A DNA stretch of 64,000 bases, from NCBI RefSeq assembly GCF_001647275.1, contig NZ_LRMM01000012.1:39448-103447 (forward strand), read 5' to 3'. Under the pieces are notes generated by a model. The model ran no database searches. It was not told the DNA's origin and saw only the letters and a program-made list of their open reading frames with translations. Within the stretch, counting starts at the first letter, position 1; every line of letters begins with the position of its first letter. Below, piece after piece: positions 7,250 through 15,459 of the stretch. Both the position numbers and the translations under genes were made by a program. The DNA is from Rufibacter ruber. GTDB lineage: Bacteria; Bacteroidota; Bacteroidia; Cytophagales; Hymenobacteraceae.

Positions 7250-8857
7250 ATGACGTATTCTGTTTGCATATCCCCTTTTATAAAAGTCCCGGCCAGCGGC
7301 ACCTGTTTGGTGCTGCTGGCGGGCTTGCTGTGTTTGTTCCAGACTTCGGCGTACAGCCAGAACGCCAAAAAAGTAGACACGTTCATCAAAGGCGCGTGGG
7401 TGTTTGACGGCTCGGGCAAAGACTCTATGCGCCTGGACGTGGGCATTACCGGCGACCGCATCACCTATCTGGAGCCCGCCGGCAAGAAAGCGCCCAAAGC
7501 CAAGAAAACCATTGACGCCAACGGCTATTACCTGGCCCCCGGCTTCATTGACCCGCACACGCACGTGGCCGCAGATTTGTCTAACCCAGAGCGCAAGAGC
7601 AATTTGGCGTACCTCATGCAGGGCGTAACCACCGTGTTTGAGGGCAATGACGGCTCCGGCCCTATGCCCATCGGCACCACGCTGGCCCAATGGGAGCAGA
7701 ACGGCATTGGCACCAACGCAGGTCTGTTCGTGGGCCACGGCTCGGTGCGCAAAGAGGTGCTGGGCGAGAAAGACGTGCAGCCCACGCCCTCTCAGTTGGA
7801 GAAAATGAAGAAACTGGTGGCTCAGGCCATGGAACAAGGCGCGTATGGCATTTCTACCGGCCTGTTTTACGCCCCCGGCAGTTTCGCACAGCAGAGCGAG
7901 GTGGTAGAACTGTCAAAAGTAGCTGCCGCTTACGGCGGAATCTATGATACCCACCTGCGCGACGAAAGTACTTACAACATCGGGTTGATGAACTCTATCA
8001 AAGAGACCCTGGAGATTGGCGAGGCCGCGGGCATTCCGGTGCACATTTCGCACATCAAAGCCTTAGGTGCCGATGTCTGGGGCAAGAGCCCCGAGGTAAT
8101 CCAGATGATTGAGGCCGCCCAAAAAAGAGGCCTGCGCGTGACCGCGAACCAGTACCCATATTTAGCGTCGCGCACCAACCTGATTGCCGCCGTGGTGCCC
8201 CGCTGGGCCGAAGACGGCGGCGTGAAAGCCATGTTCGCCCGCTTTGATGATGCTACTTTAGCAGATAGCCTGCGCAACGGCATCAGAGACAACATTCGCC
8301 GCCGCGGCGGCCCGGCTTCTTTGGTACTGTCCACCGACAATGCCACCCTCAATGGAAAATCTCTGGAGAAAGTAGCGCAGGAATGGCAGCTGGATCCGGT
8401 AGAGGCGGTCTTCAAAGTGCTGCGCACCGACCAGAAAGTACGGGTGGTGTCCTTCAACATGACCGAAGAAGATTTGCTTCGGTTCATGAAGCAGCCCTGG
8501 GTCATGACCGGTTCAGACGGTACGCCCGGCCACCCCAGAAAATACGGTTCGTTTACCCGCAAGCTCAAAGAGTACGCTATTGACCACCACCATATTTCCA
8601 TGGCCAACGCCATTCACAGTTCCACCGGCCTCACCGCCCAAACCCTGGGCATTCAGGAGCGCGGGTTGGTGAAGAAAGGCTACTACGCAGACCTGATTCT
8701 GTTCCAGCCACAAAACCTGAAAGACTTCGCCACTTATGAGGAACCTTCAAACCTGGCCAGTGGCATGGAATACGTGTTTGTGAATGGCGTAGCCGCCGTG
8801 CAAAATGGAAAGGCTACTGGCGCCCTGGCAGGCAAAGCGCTGAAGCATAAAAAGTAA
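7250..8857 (+). CDS. exported N-acyl-D-amino-acid deacylase (second of tandem pair)
   Basis: This 535-residue paralogue of the preceding gene is separated from it by two bases and is surely co-transcribed. It has a signal peptide (hydrophobic 17-30, probable cut after SAYSQ). Metal-site motifs are DPHTH (His103, His105), YDTHLRDES (His235), HISHIK (His265, His268) and TGSDG (Asp423). Asp134 in GNDG replaces the usual bridging cysteine, as in the upstream copy. The two differ around the barrel loops (for example TGSDGTPGHP against TGSDGGGAHP), so they may prefer different acyl groups or side chains. The nearby racemase and symporter suggest D-glutamate or D-aspartate release outside the cytoplasm. 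Confidence 0.87.
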   Translation: MTYSVCISPFIKVPASGTCLVLLAGLLCLFQTSAYSQNAKKVDTFIKGAWVFDGSGKDSMRLDVGITGDRITYLEPAGKKAPKAKKTIDANGYYLAPGFIDPHTHVAADLSNPERKSNLAYLMQGVTTVFEGNDGSGPMPIGTTLAQWEQNGIGTNAGLFVGHGSVRKEVLGEKDVQPTPSQLEKMKKLVAQAMEQGAYGISTGLFYAPGSFAQQSEVVELSKVAAAYGGIYDTHLRDESTYNIGLMNSIKETLEIGEAAGIPVHISHIKALGADVWGKSPEVIQMIEAAQKRGLRVTANQYPYLASRTNLIAAVVPRWAEDGGVKAMFARFDDATLADSLRNGIRDNIRRRGGPASLVLSTDNATLNGKSLEKVAQEWQLDPVEAVFKVLRTDQKVRVVSFNMTEEDLLRFMKQPWVMTGSDGTPGHPRKYGSFTRKLKEYAIDHHHISMANAIHSSTGLTAQTLGIQERGLVKKGYYADLILFQPQNLKDFATYEEPSNLASGMEYVFVNGVAAVQNGKATGALAGKALKHKK

Positions 8858-8890
8858 GTTGGCGAGATTGATGAAAAGGGAAGTCTTGGA

Positions 8891-8938
8891 TTTCCTGTTT
8901 TCGGGCTGTTTTCAGAAAAACAGCCCGAAAACAGGAAA
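8891..8938. repeat. dispersed CTGTTTT palindrome, perfect long copy
   Basis: This is among the best copies in the window: perfectly complementary 22-base arms (8891-8912 and 8917-8938) around the loop caga. Each arm has two CTGTTTT units separated by CGGG. It lies 34 bases after the second deacylase. Confidence 0.95.
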
Positions 8939-8979
8939 CTACCTCTGAATGGAAGCAGCTACGCACGCTCTTCACGCTC

Positions 8980-9104
8980 TTCCGGATTTGTAATCCGGAA
9001 GCAAGTACTCAGGGGATTTGTAGTCCCCGTCCCGGCGCTTTCTAACGTAGCCGCGCCGCGGATTACAAATACGCAGGTAGGTGTGATCGGGATTACAAAT
9101 CCCG
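8980..9104. repeat. REP-like cluster of GGATTTGTAATCC palindromes
   Basis: Four related short palindromes follow one another: ttccggat with atccggaa (8980-9000), ggggatttgtagtcccc (9012-9028), cgcggattacaaatacgc (9057-9074) and cgggattacaaatcccg (9088-9104). The first two are in one orientation and the last two in the other, giving the paired-inverted layout of REP/BIME elements. No RAYT-type transposase lies in the window. Confidence 0.7.
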
Positions 9105-9238
9105 AACAGCGGAGCTGATCAATGTAAAGCAGATGAAACAAAAGTTAGCGGAAGCAGCAAGCATTGAGGAACAGTACTCCAGCCGTTTATTCCCCTCCTG
9201 GGAAGGGTAGGGGTGGGTTCCACGCCAAAAGATCAAAA

Positions 9239-9276
9239 CCTGTTTTCGGCCTGTTTTGGCCAAACAGCGAACGCAA
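9239..9276. repeat. dispersed CTGTTTT palindrome, variant right arm
   Basis: The left half is cctgttttcggcctgttttgg. The right half, ccaaacagcgaacgc, is shortened and slightly decayed, as at 3887 and 5523. Confidence 0.7.
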
Positions 9277-9406
9277 GCCTCTCCCCTGCCTTCCGCTGCA
9301 GGCGTGCAAACGGGTTATCCTTCTGCTTCAGTTTTGCGTTTTAGTAGAATCAATAGGCTGCACCCTTTGGCTGCGGTTTTATCACACCAACTAGCATTCT
9401 ACTACC

Positions 9407-9778
9407 ATGGCGAAGAAAAAAGCAGATAACAGCAAAAAAACCGACAAGCCAGAAAAGAAGGCGCGGGTACACCCGGAGCTGGAGGGCTTTGAGATCAAAA
9501 TCAACCCGCTGGGCGATATCTCCTCCAATTTCAACATTGACCAGCTCAATGAGTTTCTGGACCGCAACGTAACTGACAAGAAACTGGTGGGCGACCAGGG
9601 CAAGAAGCGCGTGCAGGAGGAAGACGAGGAATATCCTATTGAGGAAACCGTGGAGGAGGAAGAGAACGAGGAAGATTTTTTCAAAGGAAGTGCTAACTTG
9701 GCAGACGATGAGGACGAAGACGACGCGCCCAAAGAGGAAGACGACGATCTGGCCCCTAAAAAACCAAAGCGAAAGTAA
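9407..9778 (+). CDS. small acidic hypothetical protein
   Basis: The 123-residue protein has three zones: a lysine-rich start ([11 protein letters not shown]), a central folded-looking part around residues 25-65 ([24 protein letters not shown]), and a very acidic tail dominated by E and D that ends in KKPKRK. There is no signal peptide or membrane segment. The charge pattern suggests a protein- or nucleic-acid-binding adaptor, but I do not recognise the family. The TIGR00266 gene starts eight bases after its stop, so the two form an operon. Confidence 0.8.
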   Translation: MAKKKADNSKKTDKPEKKARVHPELEGFEIKINPLGDISSNFNIDQLNEFLDRNVTDKKLVGDQGKKRVQEEDEEYPIEETVEEEENEEDFFKGSANLADDEDEDDAPKEEDDDLAPKKPKRK

Positions 9779-9786
9779 ACCCAACT

Positions 9787-10548
9787 ATGAAATCACACGA
9801 GATTGACTACCGCATCTTCGGCTCAGATATTCAGGTGCTGGAGGTAGAGCTGGACCCCCAGGAAACCGTCATTGCCGAGGCGGGCGCCATGGTGTACATG
9901 GAAGACGGCATCCAGTTTGAAACCAAAATGGGCGACGGCTCCAACCCCAGCCAGGGCTTTCTGGGCAAGCTGGTCTCTATGGGCAGCCGCATGATCACGG
10001 GTGAGTCCCTGTTTATGACCCACTTCACCCACCGCGGCTACAGCAAAGCCAAAGTGGCGTTTTCGGCACCGTACCCCGGCACCATCATGCCCCTTAACCT
10101 GGCAGACTTCCCCAACGGGTTGATTGTGCAGAAAGACGGTTTCTTAGCCGCGGCGCTGGGCACCAAGATTGCCATGCATTTGAACCGCCGGTTGGGCGCG
10201 GGCTTCTTTGGCGGCGAAGGTTTTATCATGCAGCGCATTGAGGGCGACGGCCTGGCCTTCATACACGCGGGCGGCACGGTAGTAGAACGCCACCTGCACA
10301 ACGAGACGCTGCGCGTTGACACCGGTTGCGTGGTGGCCTATGAGAACGGGATTGACTTTGATATTCAGCAGGCGGGCGGCCTTAAATCTATGGTTTTTGG
10401 CGGCGAGGGTCTGTTCCTGGCCACTCTGCGCGGCACCGGCCGGGTATGGATCCAGTCTATGCCGGTGAAGAAGCTTATCCAGGCCTTGATGCCGCACGGC
10501 GGTAACGCCAACAAAGAAGGCGGCTTGCTCAGCAGCTTTCTGGAATAG
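9787..10548 (+). CDS. TIGR00266 (AIM24-like) family protein
   Basis: The 253-residue protein matches the TIGR00266/AIM24 family of beta-rich proteins. Typical features are the start with [17 protein letters not shown], the AGAMVYM segment near residues 32-38, glycine-rich turns ([13 protein letters not shown] near 138-150) and [24 protein letters not shown] near 203-226. The bacterial function is poorly defined. There is no signal peptide, so it is probably cytoplasmic. It is the second gene of a two-gene unit and is followed by a strong intrinsic terminator. Confidence 0.85.
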   Translation: MKSHEIDYRIFGSDIQVLEVELDPQETVIAEAGAMVYMEDGIQFETKMGDGSNPSQGFLGKLVSMGSRMITGESLFMTHFTHRGYSKAKVAFSAPYPGTIMPLNLADFPNGLIVQKDGFLAAALGTKIAMHLNRRLGAGFFGGEGFIMQRIEGDGLAFIHAGGTVVERHLHNETLRVDTGCVVAYENGIDFDIQQAGGLKSMVFGGEGLFLATLRGTGRVWIQSMPVKKLIQALMPHGGNANKEGGLLSSFLE

Positions 10549-10572
10549 AGGGCACCTCTCTCCCCATCCCAT

Positions 10573-10599
10573 AAAGTCCGGCACCACCGGACTTTTTTT
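10573..10599 (+). terminator. intrinsic terminator after the TIGR00266 gene
   Basis: The arms aaagtccgg (10573-10581) and ccggacttt (10587-10595) pair around the loop cacca, and seven T residues run from 10593. This classical terminator contrasts with the T-less dispersed palindromes. Confidence 0.9.
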
Positions 10600-10680
10600 G
10601 TGCCCATTTGCCAGGTTATCTCTCGTTTAATATCTCAACTTTGCATTTTATATAAATTTAATATAGTTTATTATTCACAT

Positions 10681-10709
10681 GTTACAAAAACGCTTGTTAG
10701 TTTTGTAAC
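10681..10709. promoter_or_regulatory. inverted repeat in an AT-rich promoter region
   Basis: The 9-base arms gttacaaaa (10681-10689) and ttttgtaac (10701-10709) are perfect and 11 bases apart. They sit in the AT-rich stretch 10620-10730 upstream of the T9SS-type protein. A taactttc at 10721-10728 resembles the Bacteroidota -7 box (TAnnTTTG). An operator is possible but unproven. Confidence 0.3.
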
Positions 10710-10815
10710 GAAATAAATATTAACTTTCACTTGCGCTCCCCCTGCGCCATGCAAAGAACTGCTTCTTTTCAGTCAGCCCGGGCTTTCACTTTCAGTTCCT
10801 GAAACAGCACCAGTT

Positions 10816-11667
10816 ATGACCCGGGCAATCATCACCTCCTTTCTTTGGCTTTCGCCGCTGTTCTCTATGGCAGCCAGCTTTACCTCTGTCAAAAACGGCA
10901 ACTGGTCCAGCCGTTCTACCTGGAGCTCTAATGGCATTCCGGCCGCCAACATCAACAACAAGGATGTCGTCATCATTGACCATGTGGTGAATGCCGGTGC
11001 TTTGAAGATAAACAATGGGGGAACCATGTATGTTAACCGCCACCTGATTGTAGACCAACTCACCCTGCATGGCCCCAACTCCAGAATTTACGTGGCGGCA
11101 GGGGCCGTGCTGGAGGCCGCTGAAATTAACGGCAACTGGGAGAATGTGATTTATGAGGAGCCGCTGCCGGTCACCTGGCTGGAGTTCTCCTGCAAGTCAG
11201 ACGGTAAGGCGCACTCCCTTTCCTGGGCCACGGCCCAAGAGGTCAACAATGACTACTTTGCCTTAGAATACGCCACACAAGATCTGGTTTTCAAAGAGAT
11301 TACCCGCCAGGCCGGCACTAACACCGCCTCTCCCGCTTACTATTCGTTCACCCATACTTTTCCGGTGAAAGGCACCAGCTACTACCGGTTAAAGCAAGTT
11401 GACTATGACGGCAAGGCCACTTACTCCAAGATAATCTCAGGCACGTTTCATGCCTTCACCTACCAGCTATCAGCCAGTTCGCTCCAGATGAATACGCCCG
11501 TGACCGGCAGCGTCTCCCTGATCAGAACAGACGGGACTCCCGCCGTAGAAAAAGTTTTGAATAAAGAGGATCTGCTCCGTTTCCCTTCCCTGCCCACGGG
11601 TATGTACATGCTGCGCATTGAGAGCCCGCAGTACAAAGGCCTTCACAAAGTGTACCTGCGCCAGTAG
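10816..11667 (+). CDS. exported protein with probable T9SS type A sorting domain
   Basis: The 283-residue protein has a short signal peptide (cut near FSMA, residue 18). It then has a G8-like beta region (NGNWSSRSTWSSNGIPA, residues 25-41, then VVIIDHVV) and a fibronectin-like segment (LPVTWLEFSC to YYRLKQVDYDGKATYS, about 117-200) that usually precedes type IX sorting domains. The tail LPTGMYMLRIES...GLHKVYLRQ fits a type A domain, with the G-Y-L-R-I turn and a basic end. It is probably exported through T9SS and released or anchored at the surface. Its job is unknown. A regulatory-looking inverted repeat lies upstream. Confidence 0.75.
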   Translation: MTRAIITSFLWLSPLFSMAASFTSVKNGNWSSRSTWSSNGIPAANINNKDVVIIDHVVNAGALKINNGGTMYVNRHLIVDQLTLHGPNSRIYVAAGAVLEAAEINGNWENVIYEEPLPVTWLEFSCKSDGKAHSLSWATAQEVNNDYFALEYATQDLVFKEITRQAGTNTASPAYYSFTHTFPVKGTSYYRLKQVDYDGKATYSKIISGTFHAFTYQLSASSLQMNTPVTGSVSLIRTDGTPAVEKVLNKEDLLRFPSLPTGMYMLRIESPQYKGLHKVYLRQ

Positions 11668-11721
11668 CAAGATACGCACAGCGCGGTCAAACACTCCCGC
11701 TCCAATTGGTAGGCGGAGTCT

Positions 11722-11761
11722 CTGTTTTTGACCTGTTTTGGCCAAAACAGGTCAAAAACAG
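11722..11761. repeat. dispersed CTGTTTT palindrome, perfect, no loop
   Basis: This is a 40-base perfect palindrome: 11722-11741 is the exact reverse complement of 11742-11761, centred on ggcc. It lies between two convergent genes, 24 bases beyond the stop of the GH3-family gene. Confidence 0.95.
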
Positions 11762-11785
11762 GTTTTCGGCCGTGGCCGAAAGGGA

Positions 11786-13306
11786 TTAGGAGAGTTGGTT
11801 CACCTGCAGAATCTCCTCCAGGTACTCGCGGTTGTTGGCTAAGCGCGGCACTTTGTGCTGGCCGCCCAGCTTGCCTTTGTATTCCAGCCAGTTCAGGAAA
11901 GCGCCGTGCGGGGCCACAGTAACCAGCGGCGCCTGCAGCGCCAGGTCTTTCTGCCGTTTGGCGTCATAATCTGAATTGACCTCGCGCAGGGTTTGGTCCA
12001 GTACGCGGGTAAAGGTTTCCAGACTGGAGGGCTGCCGCGAAAACTCAATCACCCACTGGTGCCCGCCGCGGCTTTTGCCCTCAAAATAGACCGGGGCGGC
12101 CGTGAAGTTGGTGATGGTGGCACCGGTGGCGGCGCAGGCTTTGGTGATGGCGGTTTCTGCGTTCTCCACTACCACCTCTTCGCCGAAGGCGTTGATAAAG
12201 TGCTTGGTGCGCCCAGAGATTTTAATGCGGTACGGGCTGAGCGAGGTAAATTTAACGGTATCGCCAATCTTGTAGCGCCACAGGCCGGCGTTGGTAGAGA
12301 TGAGGAGCGCGTAGTTCCTGCCCAGTTCCACCTGGTCAAGGGTAAGCGCCTGCGGGTGCTCCTCTTCTGCCTGCTCTATGGGAATAAACTCATAGAACAC
12401 GCCGTAGTCCAGCATGAGCAGCATCTCGTCCAGCAGACCAGGCTCATCCTGTATCCCGAAGAAGCCTTCTGAGGCATTGTACACCTCCAGGTACTTCATC
12501 TTCTCACTGGGGATCAACTGCCTAAACAGCTCGCGGTAGGGGCCAAACGCCACGGCGCCGTGCACAAACAGCTCCAGGTTAGGCCAGATCTCAGTGATGT
12601 CCTGCTTGCCGTAGGTCTCCAGCATGCGGTTCAGGAGGACGTAGGTCCAGGTGGGCACGCCTGAGATGCTGGTCACGTTCTCTTTGGCGCAGATCTCCAC
12701 CATCTTCTCAATCTTCTCCTCCCACTTGTCCATAAGGGCCACTTTGAGCGGGGGCGTGCGCATGACCTCGGCCCAGATGGGCAGGTTCTGCATGATCACC
12801 GCAGACACGTCTCCGCAGCGGGTGTTGCTGTTGAAGTCATTGGGGTGGTGGCTGCCGCCAATAGACAGCGCCTTGCCTGAAAACACCTTGGTCTCCGGGT
12901 AGTTGTTGGCGTAGATGGAGAGCATGTCTTTGCCGCCCTTGTAGTGGCATTCCTCCAGCGCCTCCGGGGTTACGGGAATAAACTTGCTGCGGGCGTTGGT
13001 GGTGCCAGACGACTTGGCAAACCACTCTACCTTGCTGGGCCACAGCAGGTTCTGCTCCCCCTTCATGACCCGCTCAATGTACGGGTACAGGTCTTCATAC
13101 GCGCTAATGGGCACCCGTTCCTGAAACTCCCGCACGCTCAGTTTATCGGCGTAGCCGAATTTCTGGCCCCACTCAGTGCCCTTGGCGGTATTGATCAGGT
13201 GGGAAAACAATTCATTTTGCACCTCATGCGGATATTTCCTGAAGAGGTCAATCTGATGGATCCGCTTCTTCATCACCCAAGACACAATTGAATTGAATAT
13301 CTCCAC
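11786..13306 (-). CDS. GH3 auxin-responsive-promoter family protein
   Basis: This is a protein of about 506 residues of the GH3 family, which in plants forms acyl-adenylates and conjugates them to amino acids. Visible features are the N-terminal KKRIHQIDLFRKYPHEVQ, the nucleotide-binding-like FAKSSGTTNARSKFIPVT (about residues 95-112), GSHHPN, SEGFFGIQ and the late motif KISGRTKHFINAFGEEV. Bacterial members are widespread in this phylum, but their substrates are unknown. There is no ATG near the N-terminus before an internal MKKRIHQ. I chose the GTG at 13304-13306 (MEIFNSIVSWVMKKR) because it fits what I recall of family N-termini; a GTG 15 codons upstream is also open. It is monocistronic, with a MITE-like element upstream. 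Confidence 0.82.
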   Translation of the reverse strand: MEIFNSIVSWVMKKRIHQIDLFRKYPHEVQNELFSHLINTAKGTEWGQKFGYADKLSVREFQERVPISAYEDLYPYIERVMKGEQNLLWPSKVEWFAKSSGTTNARSKFIPVTPEALEECHYKGGKDMLSIYANNYPETKVFSGKALSIGGSHHPNDFNSNTRCGDVSAVIMQNLPIWAEVMRTPPLKVALMDKWEEKIEKMVEICAKENVTSISGVPTWTYVLLNRMLETYGKQDITEIWPNLELFVHGAVAFGPYRELFRQLIPSEKMKYLEVYNASEGFFGIQDEPGLLDEMLLMLDYGVFYEFIPIEQAEEEHPQALTLDQVELGRNYALLISTNAGLWRYKIGDTVKFTSLSPYRIKISGRTKHFINAFGEEVVVENAETAITKACAATGATITNFTAAPVYFEGKSRGGHQWVIEFSRQPSSLETFTRVLDQTLREVNSDYDAKRQKDLALQAPLVTVAPHGAFLNWLEYKGKLGGQHKVPRLANNREYLEEILQVNQLS

Positions 13307-13391
13307 GTGGTAAGGCCCGTTTTTAGTTGTTTGTTGTTGGTTTCTCGGCACCGCCGATTTGGTAGTAATGGTTAGTTAGAACCTTATAGCA

Positions 13392-13631
13392 GCTTTCCCC
13401 ACGTTGTCATTCTGGAAGAATCTTGTGGGCGAACTAAGAAAGCAATTATTCACGTCTAATCAACTTGTCGTTTCCGGCTTGTTTTTCAAAAAGTAGCCCA
13501 AAAACGGCGGCCAAAACTTAAACTTCTGCTTGTACTGCTCTCTGCTGATTTGGTTGCTGGTTATGGCGTTGTTGTTACCGCTTTTCTAGTTCGCCCACAA
13601 GATTCTTCCAAAATGACAACAGGGAGAAAGC
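13392..13631. mobile_element. MITE-like element, long inverted repeats (family also at 54298)
   Basis: The 34-base segments at 13403-13436 and 13587-13620 are reverse complements with one mismatch, and similarity continues outward to gctttc (13392) and gaaagc (13631). The arm contains tcattctggaagaatcttg followed by tgggcgaac. A related arm pair occurs at 54298-54388. The interior is non-coding and holds one degenerate CTGTTTT palindrome. Confidence 0.7.
13469..13508. repeat. dispersed CTGTTTT palindrome, degenerate copy
   Basis: It reads cgtttccggcttgtttttc, then aaaaagtagcccaaaaacgg. The general arm structure remains but several CTGTTTT units are mutated. It lies inside the MITE-like element. 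Confidence 0.5.
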
Positions 13632-13675
13632 ATTAACGAAAAGCAATGAGCAATAAATTAACAATCAGCCATTCA

Positions 13676-14407
13676 CTAAACCTTTCTTTTCAGCTCAAAA
13701 TGCTTGCCCAGGTACACGCGGCGCACCTGCTCATCGGCGGCGAGCTCTTCGGCAGAGCCGGCTTTCAGGATTTTCCCTTCAAAAAGCAGGTAGGCGCGGT
13801 CTACAATGGAGAGCGTCTCGTTCACGTTGTGGTCAGTGATGAGAATGCCAATGTTCTTGGTTTTGAGCTTGGCCACAATGGTCTGGATCTCTTCTACCGC
13901 AATGGGGTCTACCCCGGCAAAGGGTTCATCCAGGAGCACAAAGCTGGGGTCAACGGCCAGGGCGCGGGCAATCTCTGTACGGCGGCGCTCACCCCCTGAG
14001 AGCACCACGCCTTTGTTTTTGCGCACGTGGGTGAGGGAGAACTCCTCCAGCAGCTCCTCTACCTTCTCTTGCCGCTGCTGTTTGTTCTTATCTGTCATTT
14101 CCAGCACAGACATGATGTTCTCCTCAACGGTAAGGTCTCTGAACACAGAGGCCTCCTGCGCCAGATAGCCCACGCCTTTCTTGGCACGGCGGTACATGGG
14201 CAGCTGGGTGATGTCTTCCTGATCCAGAAAAATATGCCCCGCGTTGGGTTTCACCAGCCCCACAATCATGTAGAACGAGGTGGTTTTACCGGCCCCATTG
14301 GGCCCCAGCAGCCCCACAATCTCTCCCTGGTTCACTTCCACGCTCACGTTGTTCACAACGGTACGGGTCTTATATTTCTTGAATAGATTTTCTGCGCGTA
14401 AGATCAT
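13676..14407 (-). CDS. lptB: LPS export ABC transporter ATP-binding protein LptB
   Basis: The 243-residue ATPase starts [18 protein letters not shown]. It has Walker [10 protein letters not shown] (35-43), a Q-loop region, the signature [15 protein letters not shown], Walker [14 protein letters not shown] and the switch TDHN. The ERRR after LSGG and FAGVDP are typical of LptB, the motor that drives lipopolysaccharide from the inner membrane to the outer leaflet with LptFG and LptC. lptC is in this window at 28069-28599 but not adjacent. The ATG at 14405-14407 was chosen because it gives the standard LptB N-terminus; a longer open frame upstream adds 22 unlikely residues. Confidence 0.93.
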   Translation of the reverse strand: MILRAENLFKKYKTRTVVNNVSVEVNQGEIVGLLGPNGAGKTTSFYMIVGLVKPNAGHIFLDQEDITQLPMYRRAKKGVGYLAQEASVFRDLTVEENIMSVLEMTDKNKQQRQEKVEELLEEFSLTHVRKNKGVVLSGGERRRTEIARALAVDPSFVLLDEPFAGVDPIAVEEIQTIVAKLKTKNIGILITDHNVNETLSIVDRAYLLFEGKILKAGSAEELAADEQVRRVYLGKHFELKRKV

Positions 14408-14603
14408 TAGGGTAAAATTAGGCAATAAACCGCAATTGTTATACTGTAACGAAAAGAGCCGCCTGCTACGCATAGCAAACGCAGAAGGTTACCTGCTGCT
14501 TGGTATTTTTTAAACAACTTGATATAAATTTTTGATCATTTCTTGCATCAGAGCTTTAATCACCCTAACTTTTAATTCCCTTTAGTACAAATACTTATCT
14601 GTC

Positions 14604-15362
14604 ATGCATGCATTAGTTGGTGCAGCCAGCCGTAGGGTAGCGGTGGCCGTAACTTTTTTAGTAATTTGTTTGGCGCTGCAAGGAGCGAAAACAGACAACC
14701 TTTCCTTTTTGCATGGAATTGATGTGTCTCGTTACCAGGCAGAGGTGAACTGGGCGCACGTGAAGGAGTCTAACATTGCCTTCGCCTTTATCAAAGCCAC
14801 AGAGGGCAACTTTTTGAAAGACCGCTACTTTGACCGCAACTGGGAGTACAGCCGCCAGCATGGCATCAAGCGCGGTGCCTACCATTTCTTTTTACCCTGG
14901 GTACCCGCTGAAAACCAGTTGGAGCATTTCAAACGCACCGTGAAACTGGAACCCGGCGACCTGGCCCCGGTGCTGGACGTGGAGACCATTGCCAAAGACA
15001 TTACAGACGCTGACCTGCGCAGCAACATACGCGCCTGGCTGGAAGGTGCCGAAAAGCATTACGGCGTAAAGCCCATCATCTACACGTACCAGGCATTCTA
15101 TGACCGCAAGCTCAAAGGGTATTTCCCGGAGTACCACTTCTGGATTGCCCGCTACAAAGACATGGAGCCCAACGTTCACCCTGGTGACAAGATGGCGTTC
15201 TGGCAGTATTCTGAAAAGGGCCTGGTAAAAGGCGTTTCCTCACCCGTTGATGTGAACTGGTTTTACGGTGACCATGCGGCCCTGAGCAAGTATTGCGTTC
15301 CCGCCCCCGCGCCAGCAGCCCCCCAGCCAGAAGAAGCCCTGGCGCAGGCTGAGGCGTTTTAG
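14604..15362 (+). CDS. GH25 family lysozyme (muramidase), exported
   Basis: The 252-residue protein has an N-terminal hydrophobic segment (residues 11-26) that should act as a signal peptide or anchor. A GH25 lysozyme barrel follows. Catalytic-site motifs are GIDVSRYQ (Asp40), FIKATEG (Glu67) and PVLDVE (Asp125, Glu127), with WQYSE near 202 and VDVNWF near 214 closing the barrel. It should cleave the MurNAc-GlcNAc bond of peptidoglycan in the periplasm or outside the cell. The tail is rich in Pro, Ala and Glu. The stop codon TAG (15360-15362) lies inside the left arm of a dispersed palindrome. Confidence 0.9.
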   Translation: MHALVGAASRRVAVAVTFLVICLALQGAKTDNLSFLHGIDVSRYQAEVNWAHVKESNIAFAFIKATEGNFLKDRYFDRNWEYSRQHGIKRGAYHFFLPWVPAENQLEHFKRTVKLEPGDLAPVLDVETIAKDITDADLRSNIRAWLEGAEKHYGVKPIIYTYQAFYDRKLKGYFPEYHFWIARYKDMEPNVHPGDKMAFWQYSEKGLVKGVSSPVDVNWFYGDHAALSKYCVPAPAPAAPQPEEALAQAEAF

Positions 15363-15394
15363 GCCTGTTTTCAGAAAAACAGCCCCAAAACAGC
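15354..15394. repeat. dispersed CTGTTTT palindrome overlapping a stop codon
   Basis: It reads gcgttttaggcctgtttt, then cag, then aaaacagccccaaaacagc. The last sense codon and the TAG stop of the lysozyme gene are part of the left arm. Confidence 0.85.
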
Positions 15395-15420
15395 CTGCAT
15401 GTTTTAACAAAAAATTGAGG

Positions 15421-15459
15421 GCGCCCCTCTGCCTCCTATCAGGCAGAGGGGCGCTTTTT
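15421..15459. terminator. strong terminator shared by convergent genes
   Basis: The 14-base arms gcgcccctctgcct (15421-15434) and aggcagaggggcgc (15441-15454) are perfect, the loop is cctatc, and five T residues follow. An A-run at 15410-15414 gives a T-run for the minus strand too. The right arm also encodes the last codons of the minus-strand gene. Confidence 0.9.

Larger units (their letters stand above)
8858..9406. other. gene-free stretch rich in repeats
   Basis: There is no credible gene. It holds a perfect CTGTTTT palindrome (8891-8938), a four-unit REP-like cluster (8980-9104), a C/G-tract sequence typical of intergenic repeats (9191-9218) and a second palindrome (9239-9276). A 9-base inverted repeat, tagtagaat (9342-9350) and attctacta (9396-9404), frames the leader of the next gene and could be an operator or leader hairpin. 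Confidence 0.6.
13352..13675. other. gene-free stretch occupied by a MITE-like element
   Basis: The gap between two minus-strand genes is almost filled by the inverted-repeat element at 13392-13631, which encloses a decayed palindrome copy. I see no gene, and no terminator for lptB's upstream neighbour. Confidence 0.6.
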
